Shown here one piece after another: positions 18,442 through 30,961 of a stretch of 64,000 nt of DNA. Position 1 is the first letter of the stretch. Each line of letters starts with the position of its first letter. Made by a program: the position numbers and the translations under genes. A model generated the notes under the pieces. That model was not told the origin of the DNA and searched no databases. It saw only the letters and a program-made list of their open reading frames with translations. Source of the DNA: Rhizopus arrhizus (taxonomy: Eukaryota > Mucoromycota > Mucoromycetes > Mucorales > Rhizopodaceae); contig JAKZZE010000004.1 in NCBI GenBank assembly GCA_024220505.1, positions 868,001-932,000 of the forward strand, read 5' to 3'.

Positions 18442-18540
18442 CAATTGTATCAATTATTAAATTAGATAATTTGAAGTGCACGAGGGATTTATCTTAAAAC
18501 ATTAAACTTAAATAAACCTTGATTCTTTTAAGAACATAGG
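18109..18540. other. Intergenic with a 55-nt poly(A) run
   Basis: Fifty-five consecutive A residues lie at 18385-18439. I see nothing else. The run could be the tail of a retroposed sequence, but I see no matching source or target duplication. Confidence 0.45.
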
Positions 18541-18910
18541 CGTGTCAGATGTTACTGCAGCTCTTAAGCTGAATATTAACGTTCGCACGACACAGGATTG
18601 AGAGGTAAAGGACGAAAAGGATACACTAGGCTACATTCAGAGATCAGTTGGCAGTAGAAAACCGGTGGTTAAATTCTTTGTTTCAATTGACGATCATAAA
18701 GGTTTTTTGATCGAGTGGGCAGATGAAAATATGGATTCTGTTGTGCTGGATGATGTTCTTGAAGTATTGAATACCGAAATTGGAAAGCAAGGGACAGCAA
18801 AAAATAGTTTTTACAAGTTTGTAGAGAGAAATGTAGAGTTGCCTTCAAATAAGCTTATTTACAGTCTGTTGAAAAGAATGCTCATAGGAAGATCGAAATG
18901 GTATATCTAA
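18541..18910 (+). pseudogene. Possible decayed ORF, unrecognised
   Basis: One frame is open across most of this stretch, with one stop near 18600. The longest piece encodes ~80 residues from 18665 with a protein-like composition. I do not recognise it. It may be a transposon or host gene relic. Confidence 0.3.
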
Positions 18911-19498
18911 GAGATGGACGAAAGCTGGCTTGTATTTCAAGAGCACATGTGTGTTTATATATGATAGGGTAGGTTCAATATTAAAACCGAGTTTTACGAG
19001 AACTATAAAAAATACGGAGAAAACGGAGGCATACAGAACAAGAGGAGCTTCTAAAGAAGCATCGGCTTTGAAACTCTAACTAATATAATGAGGATATAGT
19101 TGAAGCTTAGTCAAAACGTAAGACGCATTTCTATTTACTATTGCACTCGATCTGAATATTGTATGTCTTGCACTTCAGGAACTATATCTATTCATTCGAC
19201 TACTCATGTTTTTTAGCCAACTACCGTCAGATACAGACATTCAGTATTACTCATGGAAAATTCAATGACACTATGGTCCCGATGAGTTATAAATATATAC
19301 TGTCTGTGTGTTAATCTTTGATTAAACAATACCAAATTGTTTATCTGCGTCCATCTGTAAATCACACTAGTCCATTTTCTGTATTAAACCTATTTGGCAT
19401 AAATCCAGTTTGATAACGATTGATAAGTGAAGGAATCACGTGCCGTATTCAAGAATTGGTTATCCCTGTGTAAATTTTAGCGTTACGATTGATAAGAA
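18911..19498. other. Intergenic, no gene seen
   Basis: AT-rich sequence with no sizeable ORF and no repeat shared with the rest of the window. Confidence 0.4.
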
Positions 19499-20085
19499 TG
19501 TTGTAGAACAGTAGCTGATTGTAGTTGGCATTGATTAATAGAAGTCTTAATACAAGATCATAATTAAAATAAAATATAAATTTATTTAAATAAGATCCTA
19601 CAATCAATTCCAAGTAAGCATATTCTTTTAGAATCTATATTGTATTAATGATGGTTCTTTGATGAGAAGAAGTATCAACTAAAATAACAAGATCTTTTCC
19701 TATTGTCAGAAATCCAATCCCAATGTCAGGAATATTTTTAATCTTTCACATAATTGAAATAACGCGTCAAATAACGTTATTCAAATCAGTGAGGAATTCC
19801 CGGAATAAAAAAATAATTTATGACAGACATACAAAAAAATAAATGAAAAGATTTCATAATCATTAATTATAGATGACACTTGCTAAAGTATCTTAAGATT
19901 AGAAGAATGCTTACAATAGAAGATATCAAGCCACTCACTCAATAAGATATAAATACCTGACTTCAATTAGAACAACTATTATTTTACTTAAAACTGAGAT
20001 AAATATCAGTCTCAAAAACGTACACAAGCTATTTCTCTATCTTTGTTTCTATCTTTTCTTTAATTATTTTTACCATTTTACAACA
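19499..20085 (+). repeat. LTR-like repeat E, copy 1
   Basis: It begins TGTTGTA and ends TACAACA, perfect 7-bp inverted ends, with ATATAAATACC and AATAAATATC-like promoter/terminator signals inside. A second copy is at 27296-27860. Flanks before the two copies differ, so TGTTGTA is a true left boundary. No PBS is evident after it. Confidence 0.7.
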
Positions 20086-20224
20086 AAGAGAAATGCGCCG
20101 CCAGTTTTATAGTTGGGTTAAATCTTTTTTTTTATAGTAATCGTACTCTTAATTCCTGCCAAGATGTAGGAAATGTATAAGAATAAAGTGCTTAATTAAA
20201 TACTTTCAAGATTAGATCCTTCAG

Positions 20225-21750
20225 AGGGGAGAAGGGGAAGGAGGAGGAGAAGGAGGAGGAGGAGGATACCAAAATAGTTGATAGAGAAATGCATCTCCAA
20301 AATCATTCTTCCTAGGGCTACTAACTTTATTTTCTACTTGTGCTCTTTCATGAATAATTTCCTCAATTGTAATTGGCTCTAAAGGAAGGTCAGTATGATT
20401 CTCATTCAATCAAGATATATTCTGAATGTCAGCAAGGTACTATTTCATTGCACGATCAATCACCGGGACTGCAGAATAGAGAGACTGCTAAAAACTGTTG
20501 AGCAATCGGTTAAGCAACTGATTCATGTTCTCTATCTGATCCGCGGAATCATGAGGACGTAAAGTAATGATATGCTGTTCAATTGTACATTGTCAATAAA
20601 GACTCTTCAGATATTTAAACCAAAAACTCATCTGTTTCCTGCCATTAGACGCTAGCCTTCATGGCTAGAATATCAGAAAGTTCTTGTTATAGTGCTTCTA
20701 TTTGCTGATTCAGGATGGATAGATGTTTTAAGTGAACTTCTAACGGAGGCTTACTACGTAGAAATCTATTTCGGTTGCTCTGTAGCTGTCATATTGTCTT
20801 TGTTCTCCAATTAGTGTAACCAACCGCAAAAGAACATGTTACCTCTTTTAACTGTGACTTAACATAGTCCCATCTCTTTTGAGTGCTCTATCCAAAAGAT
20901 ACCTCTGGTAAGATGATATCCAGGTGCTGTTTGAGGTGGTGTTAATAAGCAGGTTTTCGAGTAAGAAGTGGATTATCATGTCACAGATCAGGACTTGAAG
21001 GGGATGTGCCAAGATAGCAAGCAGCCAACAACAAGGAGTGGTCGGTTCAAGAAGCACTGAATTTTTGCAAATCGCTTTCTATGACTTGAATATACAAGGT
21101 CTGGCTAATAAAAATATAATCAATTGTGGAGCATATAGAATCATTATCTCGAAAAGTAGGTAATGCATGGAGATCTTCTTTCATTAATACGTTGTAAAAG
21201 TGATCGTCCAAGAAGGAAGTCCCACTGAAGAGATGTCTGAAATGATAGCTGAGGAGATAAGTAAGAATAATCAAAGTTACCCATAATAAACAGACGTTCG
21301 TAGCCAATGTTCAGACCTTGACTATGTAATAGGTGAAATACTTGATCAAAGAACAGCTGATGTTGTTGACTGGAGGTAGCTGTGGCATAAATTTCAAGCA
21401 CAAAGAAAGGAGCGAATGTGTTGTGAGGGTGCGCAACTTTAGTGAGTATAACTCAATCACTTTCAGGAGCCAGATTAGCAGAGAATATAAAGGAAGAATT
21501 AAAAGAAGTAGTATAGTAATATCGAGTCTACATAGAATAACAGGCTTGAAACTGAGTATTGATCATAGAGAGCGTAGTATTCGAAACCTGTGTTTCTTGA
21601 AAAGTCATAAAGTGAAGTTTTAAGGAGCATAAGTATTATATAAGTTGTGATTTTTTTTTTATTTTTTTTCTTTTTGCTACAGTCATCCGATTCATATGGA
21701 AAGCTCACTGGTAACAACTCTTTGACCAGATTTCTGTCTTGGATGAGATT
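20225..21750 (-). pseudogene. LINE ORF2 N-terminal part (endonuclease-like), decayed, copy 1
   Basis: On the minus strand, pieces in changing frames spell an endonuclease/exonuclease/phosphatase domain: F-Q-E-T-Q near 21,620, L-F-I-M-G-N-F-D-Y near 21,300 (canonical G-D-F-N altered), and S-T-I-D-Y-I-F near 21,120. After that come W-L-I-like linker pieces and an E-L-S-D-I-L-A motif near 20,690. No reverse transcriptase follows, so the element is both mutated and missing its 3' half. Confidence 0.65.
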
Positions 21751-22129
21751 ATCATCAATCAAATTCAGAAAGAACTATTAAGACTATCTGCTTACAATTC
21801 TCTATGCTAGTTTCTTTTGTATTTTGTAACAAGCCACAAATTTATACGTTTAAACAAGATGTTTTATTTAAAGGCTTAAATGAGCACACGACATTTCAAG
21901 TCACCATAATTACCCAAACCAGATCAAATGAGACGTAAAAGAAGCTAAAAAAAAAAAAAAAAAAAAAAAAACCTTCTGGGAGCAAGAGCAAAAAAAGAAA
22001 AGGACAGAGGAGGAGTAAGAAGCAACTTGTGAATAAATCACTGTTTGGAAAATGGATCACAAGAAAGGAAGTCATATGACAAAACAAAAATTGAGCTCAA
22101 GTCTGTTTGGCTAGAAAGATCTCATTGAA

Positions 22130-22851
22130 TACAACGGTAGCCAGAATGCCTTTGTCAACGAAAAAGCGGGCAACAGCGCGCTGGACAGGGCCTTTGAGGC
22201 GATAGATAGCACGAATTATACGTTGAGCGAAGACGCTCCATGCGGCGCACTCCTTTTCATCTTGATCGAAGTCGTCATGGTAAAAGGCTTCGAAGGTTGT
22301 TTGGGTCCTGAGGATCATAATAATCATGTAAAGGGATCTCGAATTTTTCTAATTGAGAACGGACTTCAGCTTCATAGCCGTTATGGATGAGGAGAGCAAC
22401 GAGATGACGGTCGGGGTAGTGAATGTCCAGGACATGGCTGCTGTTGATATGCAATCATCGAAGTAGGGAATGTATCTGGCGAATGGGAAGGCGGCGTTGT
22501 ATAGAGAGATAAAGATATTTAAACCCTTGGTTGGTGGAAGGGGAACTGAAAGTGCGAGCAGAAGCCGTTTGGCTAGGAAGTAGTAGAGCATATTTAGATT
22601 TGAAAGCTTTTTGGTGGAGAGGAGATTCAAGCTCTGAAGATGGGGGACAGCTGGTAGATTATTCAAGTTGCAATGACGAAGGGAAAGCAAGTGGATAGGA
22701 AACGGTAGCAGTAGAGACGCGCATAGGTGCAGTGGTAGGCAAGAGGTGCTTCAACTAACCGCTCAAGAAGGGAAGCGTTTTGTTGCTGTAGTCGATTGAT
22801 TTCAGCCTTAGCTGCAGCAAGTTCTGCTTGTAACTGCTTTACAGTAGGCAT
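22130..22851 (-). pseudogene. LINE ORF1 relic, copy 1
   Basis: It starts at 22851 with a coiled-coil-like segment (heptads of L, A, K, E, Q and L-Q-Q-Q-N-A-S-L-L). It carries in-frame stops (for example near 22655 and 22460) that are not shared with copy 2. The tail contains H-D-Y-Y-D-P-Q-D-P-N-N. It is probably the ORF1 nucleic-acid-binding protein of the same LINE. Confidence 0.6.
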
Positions 22852-23069
22852 GTTTAGGTCTGGTGTTGTGGATACTTTTACAAACAAAGCAAAAATCTAT
22901 AGAAAGTCTTATTGTTTCATACACTTGCACCACTGTTAATCTTTATATCTTTTGATGGATTTTAATAAACGTTAAAATTTTCATTCATTTTTTTTATTCA
23001 AAAAAAAAAAAAAGATTGCTCAAGATCTTCATATTGTATAATTTAAAGAATATTTCTTTACAAGCTATA

Positions 23070-23290
23070 TGTTATATAGCCATCACTACATACAAACAAA
23101 TTTAGTAATTTGGATTGGGCAAGTTTGGCTCCTCAATTATCGATTTTATAAAATAGGACATATTTTGTTTTCAATAGACTCTCTCTCTCTCTCTATCTCT
23201 CTCTTTTTTCTATCTTCACTCAATAAAAAGGTTCAAGAGACTCATCGATTATCAAGTTTCCTTTTTTTATTTTCCATCAAAGAGATTTAG
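23070..23290 (+). repeat. LTR-like end with CT-rich tract, copy 1
   Basis: It starts TGTTATATAG, contains a (CT)n tract near 23180-23205 and an AATAAAAAGG signal, and resembles the R/U5 part of the solo LTR at 28667-29000. Similarity to copy 2 ends at AGAGATTTAG. The boundaries are tentative. Confidence 0.4.
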
Positions 23291-23299
23291 CTATTTTAG

Positions 23300-24180
23300 A
23301 TCCCTGCACATAACACACCGCTCTTCAATTAAGATGGCTTCTTCCTCTTATCAACCCGGCTAATTCTTCTGTCCAAGATGACATATTTGCCTTGCCTCTC
23401 ATTCAGTTTTGTCTCAGGTGTTGCCTTTGGCATTTCAAGAACGTCGCTCCCCGGATATATCGTCCCTCGGATGTTTTAAATCATTGTTCCTCAATCCTCA
23501 CCTTCATCCACGCCAGATGTTCCTGATTTCCAAAATGTGTACACTCGCCCACTCTCAAATTTTCAGTAAACTCTGCTTGCCGCCTTGATCGATGGAACCT
23601 TACTTATAAAGCTCAATACAAAGACATCCGGCCTTCTTCAGTTAACTCCTTTAGAATCACTTCCACAGTCGTATCCTCGATTCCCTCGCTCATCTTGGCG
23701 GAGATTTTGGAATTCTACATATCCCCCAGAAGGCACTTACCATTCTCTGGCGTTTCTATCACAACAAACTACCCACTAAAGAGCCCCTTGAATTTGGTCA
23801 TTCTTCAACGCTTTCCCAATCTGTCTTGTATTCTTTGTGGCGGATTTGACACTGACCAACACTTCCTTTGGGACTGCCCGCATAAAAAACCAATTTGGAT
23901 AAACAATGGCTACAAGCTTTTTTGTCTCTTCAGTTTTCAACTTTTGACAGTATCAAAAATCCCATCAATACTTCAATGCAACTACACTGACGTCATGCTT
24001 TTGACTCTCATCCATTTTGGCCGGACAAAGTAGTTGCACGCACTACACGCACCATTCGTCGGATTTCCAAGAAAAATTCACCAAGAACTTAGTCCATAGT
24101 CCTCCTGTTTATTAATATTTCTTATCATTCATAAGTGTCCGCCTCATGGCACTTGAATAAAAATTTCATTTACAAAAGAA
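23300..24180 (+). pseudogene. LINE ORF2 C-terminal fragment, plus strand
   Basis: A decayed frame encodes the cysteine/histidine zinc-binding tail found after reverse transcriptase in LINEs: C-I-L-C...H-F-L-W-D-C (C-x2-C-x7-H-x4-C, about 23830-23885), preceded by L-W-R-F-Y-H-N-K-L-P. It is 5'-truncated and has stops. It ends in an A-rich stretch, consistent with a LINE 3' end. Confidence 0.65.
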
Positions 24181-24364
24181 TCGCAAAAATACAATTTTTT
24201 TTTAAGTTTACATGTTATTTATAAAGTCCATTTGAGCGTGGGGTGTTTATCATATCTGTTCCTCCGGATTAGTTCAATATGAAGTAAAGTAATGTGAGGC
24301 TAAAAAGTCTTTCAGGATCAAATGTAAAAAAAAAAAGGTCAATAGAATGATATTAAGAAAAATA

Positions 24365-25000
24365 GTAACATCTTTAATGCTTCAAGAGCCAATTTAGAAG
24401 GGGCTGACCATGTGGAGGTCTGGTACAAGCGTATATATGGTTGTAAAGATGATCCAGTTCAAATAGTATTGAACATATGATTGGCTAACGAAGGATTCAA
24501 GGGTAACTGTACGGCTTGCACGAGGAAGTTTTATCGGTAGGAGGTTTAAAAGAAATGACAAAGGATCTTTGATAGTTCTAGGCATTTGTAGCCGGTTGTA
24601 CATGTTGAGACATTAAATTGCGTACGTTTTTGTCAGCATCTGATTTGGATAGAGGGTTTGCCTCCAGGAATCCATCCAACGTGCCATCTTATGCATCGGC
24701 AACCAAAGGATTGGATCAAGTGAGACTGTTGGTCGACAGCAAGAAAGCAGTTTTGAATTTTTATGTTGCTTTTGGTAATCTAGACCTTGTTGCAGAAACT
24801 GTTTCTTGATGGCCTTAAAAGTCTTGATACTGAGTTCTTCCACTGGAAGAGGTATACTTTTCCAAAGCAAGAATTTTGACAGTTTGTACCATTGTTGATG
24901 TCTATCATGTTGTATGTGCGGCATAAGTCTTGTCAGGAGAGCGTCTTCAGGTAGCGTAAAAGATCGAAAGAGGAATTGGGATTAGGATATGTTTATTCAT
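24365..25000 (-). pseudogene. LINE ORF2 C-terminal fragment, minus strand
   Basis: Two short frames (24924-24613 and 24603-24394) carry a Mucoralean-LINE-like tail: M-H-K-M-A-R-W, then R-T-I-K-D-P-L-S-F-L-L-N-L-L-P. A stop and frame change separate them. It is the opposite orientation to the fragment at 23300-24180. Confidence 0.45.
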
Positions 25001-25460
25001 TTTTGGCAAGCGTGATAAGTGACGCATAATTTTGGTTGAGGCTCGCTTAGCAAAAATACAAAGTGACACAAACAATAAATTTAGAAGGCATAAGGGCAAA
25101 TATTATTGTCTTGTGATTATATCCGATTCACTCACAGTGTAAACATTATAAAACTGATATGAAAGTAAGAATAACTCATTTTATCTCCATAGTTTGAAGA
25201 AAAGGAATATATCCTATCTAAGCTATACAGTGAACCTTATAGTCAAACAGTTACAGCTCTAAAAAAACTTAGAGTCACCAAAAGTTGTAAAGGTCCCTTA
25301 TGATATTTGTATATTTCCTGATTTTATATATTTTTAAGGAGTATAAACGGGAAAATGACTGCTAAAGGTTATTTTTTTTTTTTTTTGTTTATTGGACAAA
25401 AGGTTAATTAAATATCTGCCGTTTTTGAAAATCTATTGTTTTTTCATCTCTTTTTTTTTT

Positions 25461-26147
25461 ATGGTTTGCAGGTCTTGCAAGCAACCACCAAAACAAGTGC
25501 GACTACGAAGTGATGCCCTTGGCTATATGACGACTGAAGCAATCAAACAAAGGCTGATGCCTTTAACTTCGAACCAGCTGCTGGAGGTGTGCAAAATACC
25601 CCATTCTAAGTATGTATCCTTCTGTTTTTTTTAAAAGTTACTAACTTCATCATTTATTTTTCCTAGTGTCGCGCACCTCCACTTCAATACAGCTGAAAGC
25701 GCATCAGCCTTTTACCACATCCACGCTGGTAAACGCCTCCCAATAACCGGCGTGGATTGCACTGTGCTGCCGTCACAATACGTTGACGGCACAGTCGTCA
25801 TATATGCCCAAAGGGCTATAAACCTCTACTTTGCTTCCCCTTCTTTGACCTCTTCCTCCGCTGCTCCCATGGCCTCTTCGTCTATGGCTCCTTTGTCCGC
25901 TTTGCCGGCTGCCCTTTCGGTTGCTCCTTCGGTTGCGCCTTTGGTTGCGCCTTCGGTTTCGCCGTTGGTTGCGCCTTCGGTTTTGCCGTTGGTTGCGCCT
26001 TCGGTTGCGCCGTTGGTTGCGCCTTCGGTTTTGCCGTTGGTTGTGCCTTCGGTTGCGCCGTTGACCGATTGGGTAGTCTGCACAAAGCGTGCAATAGAGC
26101 TCATAGACGAAGAGATAAAAAACCTAAAAAAAAAAAAAAATTCTTAA
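25461..26147 (+). CDS. Two-exon protein with Ala/Pro/Val repeats, unknown function
   Basis: Exons 25461-25609 and 25667-26147 give ~209 residues. The 57-bp intron has a CTAAC branch-point-like motif and a CCTAG acceptor. The protein starts M-V-C-R-S-C-K; a middle part (V-A-H-L-H-F-N-T-A-E-S-A-S-A-F) vaguely recalls an RRM-type fold. About ten 24-bp repeats then encode S-V-A-P-L-V-A-P-like units, with a charged end. The same start, M-x-C-R-S-C, is preserved in the broken copy at 32081. I cannot assign a function; the low-complexity tract suggests a structural or disordered spacer. Confidence 0.55.
25915..26065 (+). repeat. 24-bp coding minisatellite (Ala-Pro-Ser-Val type)
   Basis: Tandem units like TTGGTTGCGCCTTCGGTT repeat with point differences and stay in frame. 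The antisense frames also stay open across it, which explains the reverse-strand ORFs there. Confidence 0.75.
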
Positions 26148-26480
26148 AAAAATTTTAAAAAAAAATTAAAGGCTTCGGCCAATGTATGCATTATCTTCTT
26201 TTACTTGAATTTGACTTTTTATATATCTTTGTTCAATTCCAGCCTCAAATGACTTGTCTTGTTTTTCTTTCAGGTACAGTATATTATAGAACAGTATCTG
26301 ATGATAACAGATATTGCATAAAAAATAATGATTTAAAGTTTTGTTAAGTGATATATTCTTCCTCTTTATGAATAGAACAATCAGTATTAGATTCATTCTA
26401 TACAATAAACATGAACAATAGATAGTAATGATCTTTACTATTGATTATTGCTATAAATGAATAATAATGGATTAGGTAGA

Positions 26481-26938
26481 TAATAATTATTTATCAACTT
26501 CTATTACATTCTAATATATGTTTTATAATTTTAGCTATCTGTAAGTATGCTCTTTCTTTATTACAAAAACTTATCCATTTTCAACTCTTTAGTGTATAAA
26601 AGCGTTTATATAACTGAGAATAATACAATTTGATGCTTATCATAACACTTTAAATGCAAAAAGGTACAAACAGCTTAATTATAGTAACAGAATGGATAAT
26701 ATTTATTTAGATCATTGATCTAATGAGTAAATGATATGGATACAGAAACACGTATGGTGGGATATAATAAGTATTGTAGATATCGTATTGGTACTTGATT
26801 ACAGGAAAAAGAAAATGGATTGAAAAGAAGATTTGGGATAAATCGCAGGTATTAATGTAGAGAAGGAGACTGCAATCATAAAAAGAGAATTGAGAATCAA
26901 TTTAGAATACAAACAACTATCAATATACATGTTGCAAT
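26481..26938. other. Intergenic, no gene seen
   Basis: AT-rich sequence with only short spurious ORFs. Confidence 0.4.
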
Positions 26939-26939
26939 G

Positions 26940-27295
26940 TGTCGTATCCCAACATACTTTAAACATGATTCATATTCAATTTATAAGAAATCGGAGTAGT
27001 GAATGCTTTTACAAAGATTTATTATAGTCTTTTCTCTATTATTCGGTCATAACTAATTCCACTCCTTTAACTCAATACAAGTTGTTTTACTATAGCTCCT
27101 GATGCAATGAGACATAAATGAAAAATAGATCTACTTAAGAAATAATTATAAGCAATTCACTTACATAACCAGGAACAGATCTTCATACTAAAATTTATTC
27201 ATACTAGATCTACAGCTATAGTCAATTAAAGTATCTTGAAAAGGATTTAATTGAATCTTCATAAAAAGGATATAAATACCAGATACGATAATATT
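26940..27295 (+). repeat. LTR-like repeat F, copy 1, interrupted
   Basis: It starts TGTCGTATCCCAACAT and aligns with 31449-31790. It stops exactly where repeat E begins at 27296, so repeat E and its unit lie within or against F. Confidence 0.65.
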
Positions 27296-27860
27296 TGTTG
27301 TAGAACAGTAACTGACAGTAGTTGACATTGATAAATATAAGTCTTAATACAAGATCATAATTAAAATAAAATATAAATTTATTTAAATAAGGTCATACAA
27401 TCAATTCCAATTAAACATGTTCTTTTAGAATATGTTTTGTATTAATGAGAGCTCTTTGATAAGAAGAAGTATCAACTAAAATAACAAGATCCAATCCAAT
27501 ATCAGGAATATTGCTAATCTTTCATATAATTGAAATAACGCGTAAAATAACGTTATTCAAATCAGAGAGGAATTCCCAGAATAAAAGATAATCTATGACA
27601 GGCATACAAAAGAACAAATGAAAAGCTTTCATAATCATTAATTATAGATGACACTTGCTAAAATGCCTGAAGATTAGAAGAGTGCTTACAATAGAAGATA
27701 TCAAGACACTCACTCAATAAGATATAGATACCTGACTTCAATTAGAATAATTTTTACTTTAACTTAAACTGAGATAAATATCAGTCTCAAAAACGTACAC
27801 AAGCTATTTCTCTATCTTTGTTTCTATCTTTTCTTTAATTATTTTTACCATTTTACAACA
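27296..27860 (+). repeat. LTR-like repeat E, copy 2
   Basis: TGTTGTA...TACAACA, 565 bp, matching 19499-20085 with small indels. The left flank is repeat F rather than the sequence found left of copy 1. Confidence 0.7.
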
Positions 27861-27999
27861 AAGGGAAATGCGCCGCCAGTTTTATAGTTGGGTTAAATCT
27901 TTTTTTTTATAGTAATCGTACTCTTAATTCCTGCCAAGATGTAGGAAATGTATAAGAATAAAATGCTTAATTAAATACTTTCAAGATTAGATCCTTCAG

Positions 28000-29870
28000 A
28001 GGGGAGAAGGGGAAGGAGGAGGAGAAGGAGGAGGAGGAGGATACCAAAATAGTTGATAGAGAAATGCATCTCCAAAATCATTCTCCCTAGGGCTACTAAC
28101 TTTATTTTCTACTTGTGCTCTTTCATGAATAATTTCCTCAATTGTAATTGGCTCCAGAGGAAGGTCGGTATGGTCTTCATTCAATCAACGTATATTCTGA
28201 ATGTCAGCAAGGTACGATTTCATTGCACGATCAATCACCGGGACTGCAGAATAGAGAGACTGCTAAAAACTGTTGAGCAATCGGTTAAGCAACTGATTCA
28301 TGTTCTCTATCTGATCTGCGGAATCATGAGGACGTAAAGTAATGATATACTGTTCAATTGTACATTGTCGATAAAGACTCTTCAGATATTTAAACCAAAG
28401 ACTCATCTGTCTCCTGCCATCAGACGCCAGCCTTCGTGGCTAGAATATCAGAAAGTTCTTGTTGTAGTGCTTCTATTTGCTGATTCAGGATGGATAGATG
28501 TTGTAAGTAAACTTCTAACAGAGGCTTGCTACGTAGAAATCTATTTCGGTTGCTCTGTAGTTGTTGTATTGTCTTTTGTTCTCCAATTGATGTAATCAGC
28601 CACAAAAGAACATATTACCTCTTTTACCTGTGACTTAACATAGTCCCATTTCTTTTGAGTGCTCTATGTCGTATTTACATCATTAAATACTTATTATTCG
28701 TATGAGATTACTCAGATCTTATATAAGAAATAACAAGTACTGAATACATAATACTACTTATTACATATTCCTTAAAGCTCATATACAATGTTTATATTGT
28801 TCAAGCTCAATACTAAAATTGACCTTGAACTCACTTCGGTCCCTGAATAATTTCATTTCCTATATAAAGGCGTAGTTTGATTAAATGGGTTCTCTCTCTC
28901 GTCTTGAAATCTAATAAAGAGGTTACATAGAGACTCATTCACTAGTTTTCAAGTACTATTCCCTTTCTTTTTTCTCACTTTATTATCTGCAAATATCTCA
29001 CTCTATCCAGAAGATACCTCTGGTAAAATAATATCCAGATGCTGTTTGAGGTGGTGTTAATAAGCAGGTTTTCGAGTAAGAAGTGGATTACCATGTCACA
29101 GATCAGGACTTGAAGGGGATGTGCCAAGATAGCAAGCAGCCAACAACAAGGAGTGGTCGGTTCAAGAAGCACTGAATTTTTGCAAATCGCTTTCTATGAC
29201 TTGAATATACAAGGTCTGGCTAATAAAAATATAATCAATTGTGGAGCATATAGAATCATTATCTCGAAAAGTAGGTAATGCATGGAGATCTTCTTTCATT
29301 AATACGTTGTAAAAGTGATCGTCCAAGAAGGAAGTCCCACTGAAGAGATGTCTGAAATGATAGCTGAGGAGATAAGTAAGAATAATCAAAGTTACCCATA
29401 ATAAACAGACGTTCGTAGCCAATGTTCAGACCTTGACTATGTAATAGGTGAAATACTTGATCAAAGAACAGCTGATGTTGTTGACTGGAGGTAGCTGTGG
29501 CATAAATTTCAAGCACAAAGAAAGGAGCGAATGTGTTGTGAGGGTGCGCAACTTTAGTGAGTATAACTCAATCACTTTCAGGAGCCAGATTAGCAGAGAA
29601 TATAAAGGAAGAATTAAAAGAAGTAGTATAGTAATATCGAGTCTACATAGAATAACAGGCTTGAAACTGAGTATTGATCATAGAGAGCGTAGTATTCGAA
29701 ACCTGTGTTTCTTGAAAAGTCATAAAGTGAAGTTTTAAGGAGCATAAGTATTATATAAGTTGTGATTTTTTTTTTATTTTTTTTCTTTTTGCTACAGTCA
29801 TCCGATTCATATGGAAAGCTCACTGGTAACAACTCTTTGACCAGATTTCTGTCTTGGATGAGATTATCAT
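28000..29870 (-). pseudogene. LINE ORF2 N-terminal part, decayed, copy 2
   Basis: It shows the same endonuclease-like frames as copy 1: L-F-I-M-G-N-F-D-Y near 29,420, S-T-I-D-Y-I-F near 29,240 and E-L-S-D-I-L-A-T-K near 28,440. It is split by the solo LTR at 28667-29000. Confidence 0.65.
28662..29005 (+). mobile_element. Solo LTR (G) with 5-bp target duplication CTCTA
   Basis: TGTCGTATTT...AATATCTCA (28667-29000, 334 bp) is flanked by CTCTA on each side (28662-28666 and 29001-29005). The uninterrupted site GTGCTCTATCC is present in copy 1 near 20882-20892. It contains a CCTATATAAAGG box and an AATAAAGAGG signal. It is a clear LTR insertion later reduced to a solo LTR. Confidence 0.88.
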
Positions 29871-30385
29871 CAATCAAATTCAGAAAGAACTATTAAGGCT
29901 ATCTGCTTACAATTCTCTATGCTAGTTTCTTTTGTATTTTGTAACAAGCCACAAATTTATACGTTTAAACAAGATGTTTTATTTAAAGGCTTAAATGAGC
30001 ACACGACATTTCAAGTCACCATAATTGCCCAAGCCAGATCAAATGAGACGTAAAAGAAGCTAAAAAAATAAAATAAAAAAATCACTTATGGGAGCAATAG
30101 CAACAAAAGAAAAGGACAGAGGAGGAGTAAGAAGTAACTTGTGAATAAATCACTGTTTGGAAAATGGATCACAAGAAAGGAAGTCATATGACAAAACAAA
30201 AATTGAGCTCAAGTCTGTTTGGTTAGAAAGAGCTTATTGAATACAACGGTAGCCAGAATGCCTTAGTCAACGAAAAAGCGGGCAACAGCGCGCTGGACAG
30301 GGCCTTTGAGGCGACGGATAGCACGAATTATCCGTTGAGCGAAGCGCTCCATGCGGCGCACTCCTTTTCATCTTGATCGAAGTCG

Positions 30386-30961
30386 TCATGGTAAAAGGCT
30401 TCGAAGGTTGTTTGGGTCCTGAGGATCATAATAATCATGTAAAGGGATCTCGAATTTTTCTAATTGAGAACGGACTTCAGCTTCATAGCCGTTATGGATG
30501 AGGAGAGCAACGAGATGATGGTCGGGGTAGTGAATGTCCAGGACATTACTGCTATTGATATGCAATCGTCGAAGTAGGGAACGTATTTGGCGAATGGGAA
30601 GGTGGCGTTGTATAGAGAGATAAAGATATTTAAATCTTTGGTTGGTAGAAGGGGAACTGAAAGTGCGAGCAGAAGCCGTTTGGCTAGGAAGTAGTAGAGC
30701 ATATTTAGATTTAAAAGCTTTTTGGTGGAGAGGAGATTCAAGCTCTGGAGGTGGGGGACATTTGGTAGATGATTCAAGTTGCAATGACGAAGGGAAAGCA
30801 AGTGGACGGGAAACTGTAGCAGTAGAGTTGCGCATAGGTGCAGTGTTGGGGAGGGGTGCTTCAACTAACCGCTCAAGAAGGGAAGCGTTTTATTGCTGTA
30901 GTCGATTGATTTCAGCCTTGGCTGCAGCAAGTTCTGCTTGTAACTGCTTTACAGTAGGCAT
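30386..30961 (-). pseudogene. LINE ORF1 relic, copy 2
   Basis: It has the same N-terminal coiled-coil start as copy 1 (ATG at 30961) but with a stop codon near 30892, inside L-Q-Q-stop-N-A-S. Downstream the frame is open (30835-30386) where copy 1 has stops. The two copies have thus decayed independently. Confidence 0.6.

Larger units (their letters stand above)
19499..23290. repeat. Duplicated unit, copy 1 (LTR E plus decayed LINE)
   Basis: This copy matches 27296-31410 with high similarity from TGTTGTAG to AGAGATTTAG. Both left and right flanks differ between the copies. The second copy carries one extra 334-bp insertion (28667-29000). Confidence 0.8.
25050..26480. repeat. Gene-containing duplicated block, copy 1
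   Basis: Flanks on both sides of the repeat-protein gene (25065-25250 and 26165-26480) match 31880-32060 and 33170-33480. This marks a ~1.4 kb duplication that includes the gene. Confidence 0.7.

Noticed and set aside
25826..26104. Antisense ORFs with Ala-Thr-Glu-Gly or Ala-Gln-Pro-Lys repeats
   Set aside because: They mirror the in-frame 24-bp repeats of the plus-strand gene, whose intron and start context support the plus strand.
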